Source: Bacillota bacterium (GTDB lineage Bacteria > Bacillota_I > Bacilli_A > Acholeplasmatales > Acholeplasmataceae). Taken from it: 7,907 nucleotides of DNA. Shown here in pieces: positions 5,679-7,907 of this stretch. Position 1 is the stretch's first letter. Each line of letters begins with the position of its first letter. The position numbers and the translations under genes are program-made. Under the pieces are notes generated by a model. It did not search any database and was not told the origin of the DNA. It saw only the letters and a list, made by a program, of their open reading frames with translations. Location of the stretch: assembly GCA_027620815.1 (NCBI GenBank), contig JAQCDH010000033.1, forward strand, positions 1 through 7,907, given 5' to 3'.

Positions 5679-7517
5679 TTATGACGTATAATTCAATCCA
5701 AATTGATAAGGAAATAAAAACTTATTAGGATCATAGGCATCTTGCCAAGATGTCATACCCCAAGTAGATGTATCTTTTGGCCATGAGTAACTGAGTTTTC
5801 CGGTGAAATCCACTTCCCCATAAAGAAGTTGAGTTAGACCGTAACCACCTTCACTACCAGGTAAAAAAGCAGCAATGAAAGTATCAAAAGCATTTAAATG
5901 GTTGTCTAAAAATAAAGGTCTTCCACTAAATAAAATACCAATGACAATTTTACCATCTGATTTTGCTTGTACTGCAAGTTCTAATGCTTGCATATTTTCA
6001 GGATGTGCATTCCCACCTATAAGAGAAGGATAGCCTTGATCACCAATACCTTCAGCATAAGGTGTTTCTGTTAAAGCAATCACAACAACATCACTTTGAT
6101 CATAACTTACAAGCGTCGTTTTTTGACTGAGCCCATCTTTTAAAGAAGTACCAACATTAAATAAATTATCAGAATTTCCTTGCCAGTTGGTTGTCCAACC
6201 ACCAGACATATAACCAATATGATCTGCTGCAGGACCTGCTAAATGAACTTTATGATTTTCATTGAGGGGTAATGTTGTTTCATGTTTAAGTAAGACGGCA
6301 CTTTTGGTTGCTAGTTCACGAGCGAGTAACACGTGATCAAGTTTCATATCATCTGTATAAGGTAGTTGAAACGTTGGTTGATTGATTAGATTCGATTGAA
6401 ACTTCACACGTAATATTCTAAAGACCGCATCATTGATTCTTTCAAGGGTAATATCATTATTATTAACCGCTAAAATCAATTCTTGATACGCTGATTTCCA
6501 ATCATAGGGTTCCATCAGCATATCAACACCTGCATTCACAGAAGTGACGATTTGTTGATAAAAACTGCCTTCAAGTTGATGAATCGCATTCCAGTCACTA
6601 ATGATAAAACCTTCAAAACCTAGCTCATCTTTAAGAAGTTCTTGAAGATAGATTCGACTACCATGCATTTTAATACCATTGATACTACTATAAGATGCCA
6701 TGACTGTTGGCACTTTTGTTTCAATTGCCTCTAAATAAGGAGCTAAATGAACTTCTAAATTGGTGTTATTAATGATTGCATTTCCTTGGTCAATACCCAT
6801 GGTACCACCATCTGCTAAAAAATGTTTAGCAGTCGGAACAATACCATAATCGATATAACCTTGTATCGCTGATTTAGTTAAGTTTTGAAAGAGTTCTGGA
6901 TGTTCCCCGTAACTTTCATAAGAACGTCCCCATCCAATATGTTGATTCACAGATAAACTCGGTGCAAAATTCCAAGTAATCCCTGTTGTAAGAAGTTGTT
7001 CAGCGGTTGCTTTTGATAATGAATAGGTTAAATCAGGATCGTTAATTACACCCATATTAATTTGATGCGGAAAAATAGTCATATCATAAACATTGTTATG
7101 TCCATGGACAGCATCCACACCATATAGAAGTGGGATGCCTGAAGAAGAGGATAATGCCGCCTCTTGAAAATCTACAACCATGTCATACCACGCTCGGTAA
7201 TCATCATACATATCATTAGGATGGCTTCCACCACCAGATAAAATAGAACCGATGTTATAATCTTTTACTTCATCTAAAGAGATATAGCCTCGTTCAGCTT
7301 GAATCATTTGACCAACTTTTTCTTCAAGTGTTAACGAATCAAGTAAAGTTTGAGCAAGTTCATCGCATGTACCATCATAAATATCACAAGGTGGCTCTAA
7401 ATAACATAAATAACTCTCTGGGTCGTCACAAGGTAATATAGGATCAATTTCTGGAACTTGCTCGACACAACCAGCAAGTAAAATGAGTAATAAAAATGTT
7501 GTTAGTAATTTTTTCAT
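5679..7517 (-). CDS. Surface lipoprotein, glycoside hydrolase family 3 (beta-glucosidase/exo-glucanase type)
   Basis: A 612-residue enzyme that probably removes non-reducing-end beta-linked glucose or a similar sugar outside the cell. A lipoprotein signal ends in LLAGC (Cys17). A short linker with four cysteines (30, 38, 44, 51) follows. The (alpha/beta)8 domain spans about 56-372: YGVDAVHGHNN (132-142), KHFLADGGT (231-239), and GFIISDWN with the nucleophile Asp308. The alpha/beta sandwich domain spans about 400-610 and has TPYAEGIGD (485-493), where Glu489 aligns with the acid/base of barley ExoI-like enzymes, and the closing FLPGSEGG (551-558) and GKLSYSWP (573-580). There is no C-terminal fibronectin-like domain. 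The NagZ KHFPG..D..H pattern is absent, so a beta-N-acetylglucosaminidase is unlikely. AAGGAG lies 5 nt before the ATG. Likely first gene of an operon with the yczE-like gene. The precise sugar and linkage are not known. Confidence 0.92.
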   Translation of the reverse strand: MKKLLTTFLLLILLAGCVEQVPEIDPILPCDDPESYLCYLEPPCDIYDGTCDELAQTLLDSLTLEEKVGQMIQAERGYISLDEVKDYNIGSILSGGGSHPNDMYDDYRAWYDMVVDFQEAALSSSSGIPLLYGVDAVHGHNNVYDMTIFPHQINMGVINDPDLTYSLSKATAEQLLTTGITWNFAPSLSVNQHIGWGRSYESYGEHPELFQNLTKSAIQGYIDYGIVPTAKHFLADGGTMGIDQGNAIINNTNLEVHLAPYLEAIETKVPTVMASYSSINGIKMHGSRIYLQELLKDELGFEGFIISDWNAIHQLEGSFYQQIVTSVNAGVDMLMEPYDWKSAYQELILAVNNNDITLERINDAVFRILRVKFQSNLINQPTFQLPYTDDMKLDHVLLARELATKSAVLLKHETTLPLNENHKVHLAGPAADHIGYMSGGWTTNWQGNSDNLFNVGTSLKDGLSQKTTLVSYDQSDVVVIALTETPYAEGIGDQGYPSLIGGNAHPENMQALELAVQAKSDGKIVIGILFSGRPLFLDNHLNAFDTFIAAFLPGSEGGYGLTQLLYGEVDFTGKLSYSWPKDTSTWGMTSWQDAYDPNKFLFPYQFGLNYTS

Positions 7518-7535
7518 GAAAACTCCTTAAGTATA

Positions 7536-7564
7536 ATCTTATCACGATTAACTTCTTAATTCAA
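7536..7564 (-). promoter_or_regulatory. Promoter of the GH3-yczE operon
   Basis: On the - strand: -35 TTGAAT (7564 to 7559, 4/6), a 17-bp spacer and -10 TAAGAT (7541 to 7536) with a TG extension (TGATAAGAT). Transcription would start near 7529, about 12 nt before the ATG and just ahead of the ribosome binding site. Confidence 0.65.
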
Positions 7565-7571
7565 GAATTAA
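7556..7571. promoter_or_regulatory. Candidate operator overlapping the GH3 -35 box
   Basis: A perfect inverted repeat TTAATTC-AA-GAATTAA covers the -35 hexamer. A repressor bound here would control the glycosidase operon, as is common for sugar-use genes. No regulator gene for it is visible, and the composition is AT-rich. Confidence 0.3.
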
Positions 7572-7587
7572 ACTAAATAAAAAAGAA

Positions 7588-7616
7588 TTGACTGATCAAA
7601 CAATATGTGATATATT
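7588..7616 (+). promoter_or_regulatory. Promoter of the DUF3796-type gene
   Basis: A -35 TTGACT (7588-7593, 5/6), a 17-bp spacer and a -10 TATATT (7611-7616, 5/6) with a TG extension (TGATATATT). This is the best full match to consensus in the window. Transcription would begin near 7623, about 34 nt before the ATG. Confidence 0.75.
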
Positions 7617-7640
7617 TATAACATTAAGATATATAAATAT
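7612..7640. repeat. Inverted repeat from the -10 into the leader of the DUF3796-type gene
   Basis: ATATTTATA (7612-7620) and TATAAATAT (7632-7640) are perfect 9-bp inverted copies 11 bp apart, starting within the -10 box. This position suits an operator, or less likely a weak leader hairpin. It is entirely A/T, so chance is a real possibility. Confidence 0.3.
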
Positions 7641-7656
7641 CATATTTGGAGGATTT

Positions 7657-7907
7657 ATGAAATTAAAATTGAACTACTTAGGTTTTATAGGATTTTTATC
7701 ATTAATTGGTTTATTTGGTATATTTGATTCAGAATCACGATTTACACTATCATTTCTGGCTTCTATTGGTTATTTTGGCTATTTTTTTGTAACGCCTGAT
7801 GAACTCTTCAAAAAGAGAGTCTTGCAAACCTCAACCATTGTATTAGTTTTCATTTCAGTGATGATGTTAGTTTTTTATTTAGGATTTATGATCACTCGTG
7901 ATGTAAA
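7657..7907 (+). CDS. DUF3796-type small membrane protein, N-terminal part
   Basis: The frame opens at 7657 behind a strong GGAGG (7648-7652, 4 nt spacing) and runs off the window after 83 codons with no stop. The start MKLKLNYLGFIGFLSLIGL, the Gly/Phe-rich SIGYFGYFF (residues 36-44) and then VTPDELFKKRV (45-55) match the pattern of DUF3796 proteins, which begin KLNYLGFLG, have a glycine- and phenylalanine-rich hydrophobic stretch and then a PDELFK motif. Hydrophobic segments are near 7-23, 30-44 and 60-78. The family is small and of unknown function, and its genes often sit next to a small helix-turn-helix regulator gene. Such a neighbour would be beyond the right edge here. It is divergent from the GH3 operon. 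Confidence 0.7.
   Translation, partial: MKLKLNYLGFIGFLSLIGLFGIFDSESRFTLSFLASIGYFGYFFVTPDELFKKRVLQTSTIVLVFISVMMLVFYLGFMITRDV

Noticed and set aside
5679..7517. NagZ-type beta-N-acetylglucosaminidase (cell-wall recycling)
   Set aside because: The KHFPG motif and Asp-His acid/base pair typical of NagZ are missing. KHFLADGGT, GVDAVHGHNN and a second sandwich domain with Glu489 point to the ExoI/beta-glucosidase group.
577..7907. Mycoplasma genetic code (TGA = Trp)
   Set aside because: Tryptophan is TGG in every gene, no in-frame TGA occurs, and frames close cleanly on TAA or TAG with hairpins directly after or over them.
1..7907. tRNA, rRNA, CRISPR array, insertion sequence, prophage or toxin-antitoxin pair
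   Set aside because: No cloverleaf-like sequence, regularly spaced repeats, transposase or integrase motifs, or terminal inverted repeats with target duplications were found.

Overview
The window looks like a piece of a wall-less or single-membrane Firmicute/Tenericute chromosome, most plausibly Acholeplasma or a close relative. The base composition is very AT-rich, intergenic gaps are short, AAGGAG-type ribosome binding sites are strong, and two exported proteins are lipoproteins. Tryptophan is written TGG throughout, with no in-frame TGA in any gene. That argues against the Mycoplasma/Spiroplasma code and fits Acholeplasmatales or nearby standard-code lineages. The genus is inference.

Left part (1-580, + strand): the C-terminal end of a DUF2161 family protein (putative PD-(D/E)XK nuclease fold) runs in from outside the window. 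It is followed by a small TrpR-superfamily repressor of the YerC/YecD type with its own promoter. The start of the repressor gene is best placed at 272, not at the upstream ATG at 251, which lies inside the -10 box.

Central part (577-4024, - strand): a four-gene ABC importer of the phosphonate/phosphite class is transcribed as phnD-phnC-phnE-phnE. phnC/phnE and phnE/phnE overlap by one base (TAATG). A strong hairpin separates the lipoprotein gene phnD from the ATPase gene phnC and probably sets a higher level of binding protein than of transporter. No C-P lyase, phosphonatase or phosphite dehydrogenase gene is present, so the substrate is open. A direct repeat TTTACA-N5-TTTACA, which resembles a Bacillus PhoP box, sits in the intergenic region upstream.

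Right part: a DUF975 integral membrane protein (4146-4967, +) diverges from phnD. It converges on a YczE/YitT-type membrane protein (4991-5644, -), with a shared bidirectional terminator. The latter lies 34 bp downstream of a 612-residue lipoprotein glycoside hydrolase family 3 beta-glucosidase-like enzyme (5679-7517, -), and the two are probably one transcript. Divergent from it is the first part of a DUF3796-type small membrane protein (7657 to the window end, +).

Five promoters can be read, and all five carry a TGn-extended -10. Leaders are short (about 10-35 nt), which leaves little room for riboswitches. No tRNA, rRNA, CRISPR, insertion sequence or phage signature was seen, and no stretch over 300 bases lacks a gene. 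The region looks like ordinary housekeeping and nutrient-acquisition chromosome. The items worth a second look are regulatory sites and protein oddities, not an obvious new system.
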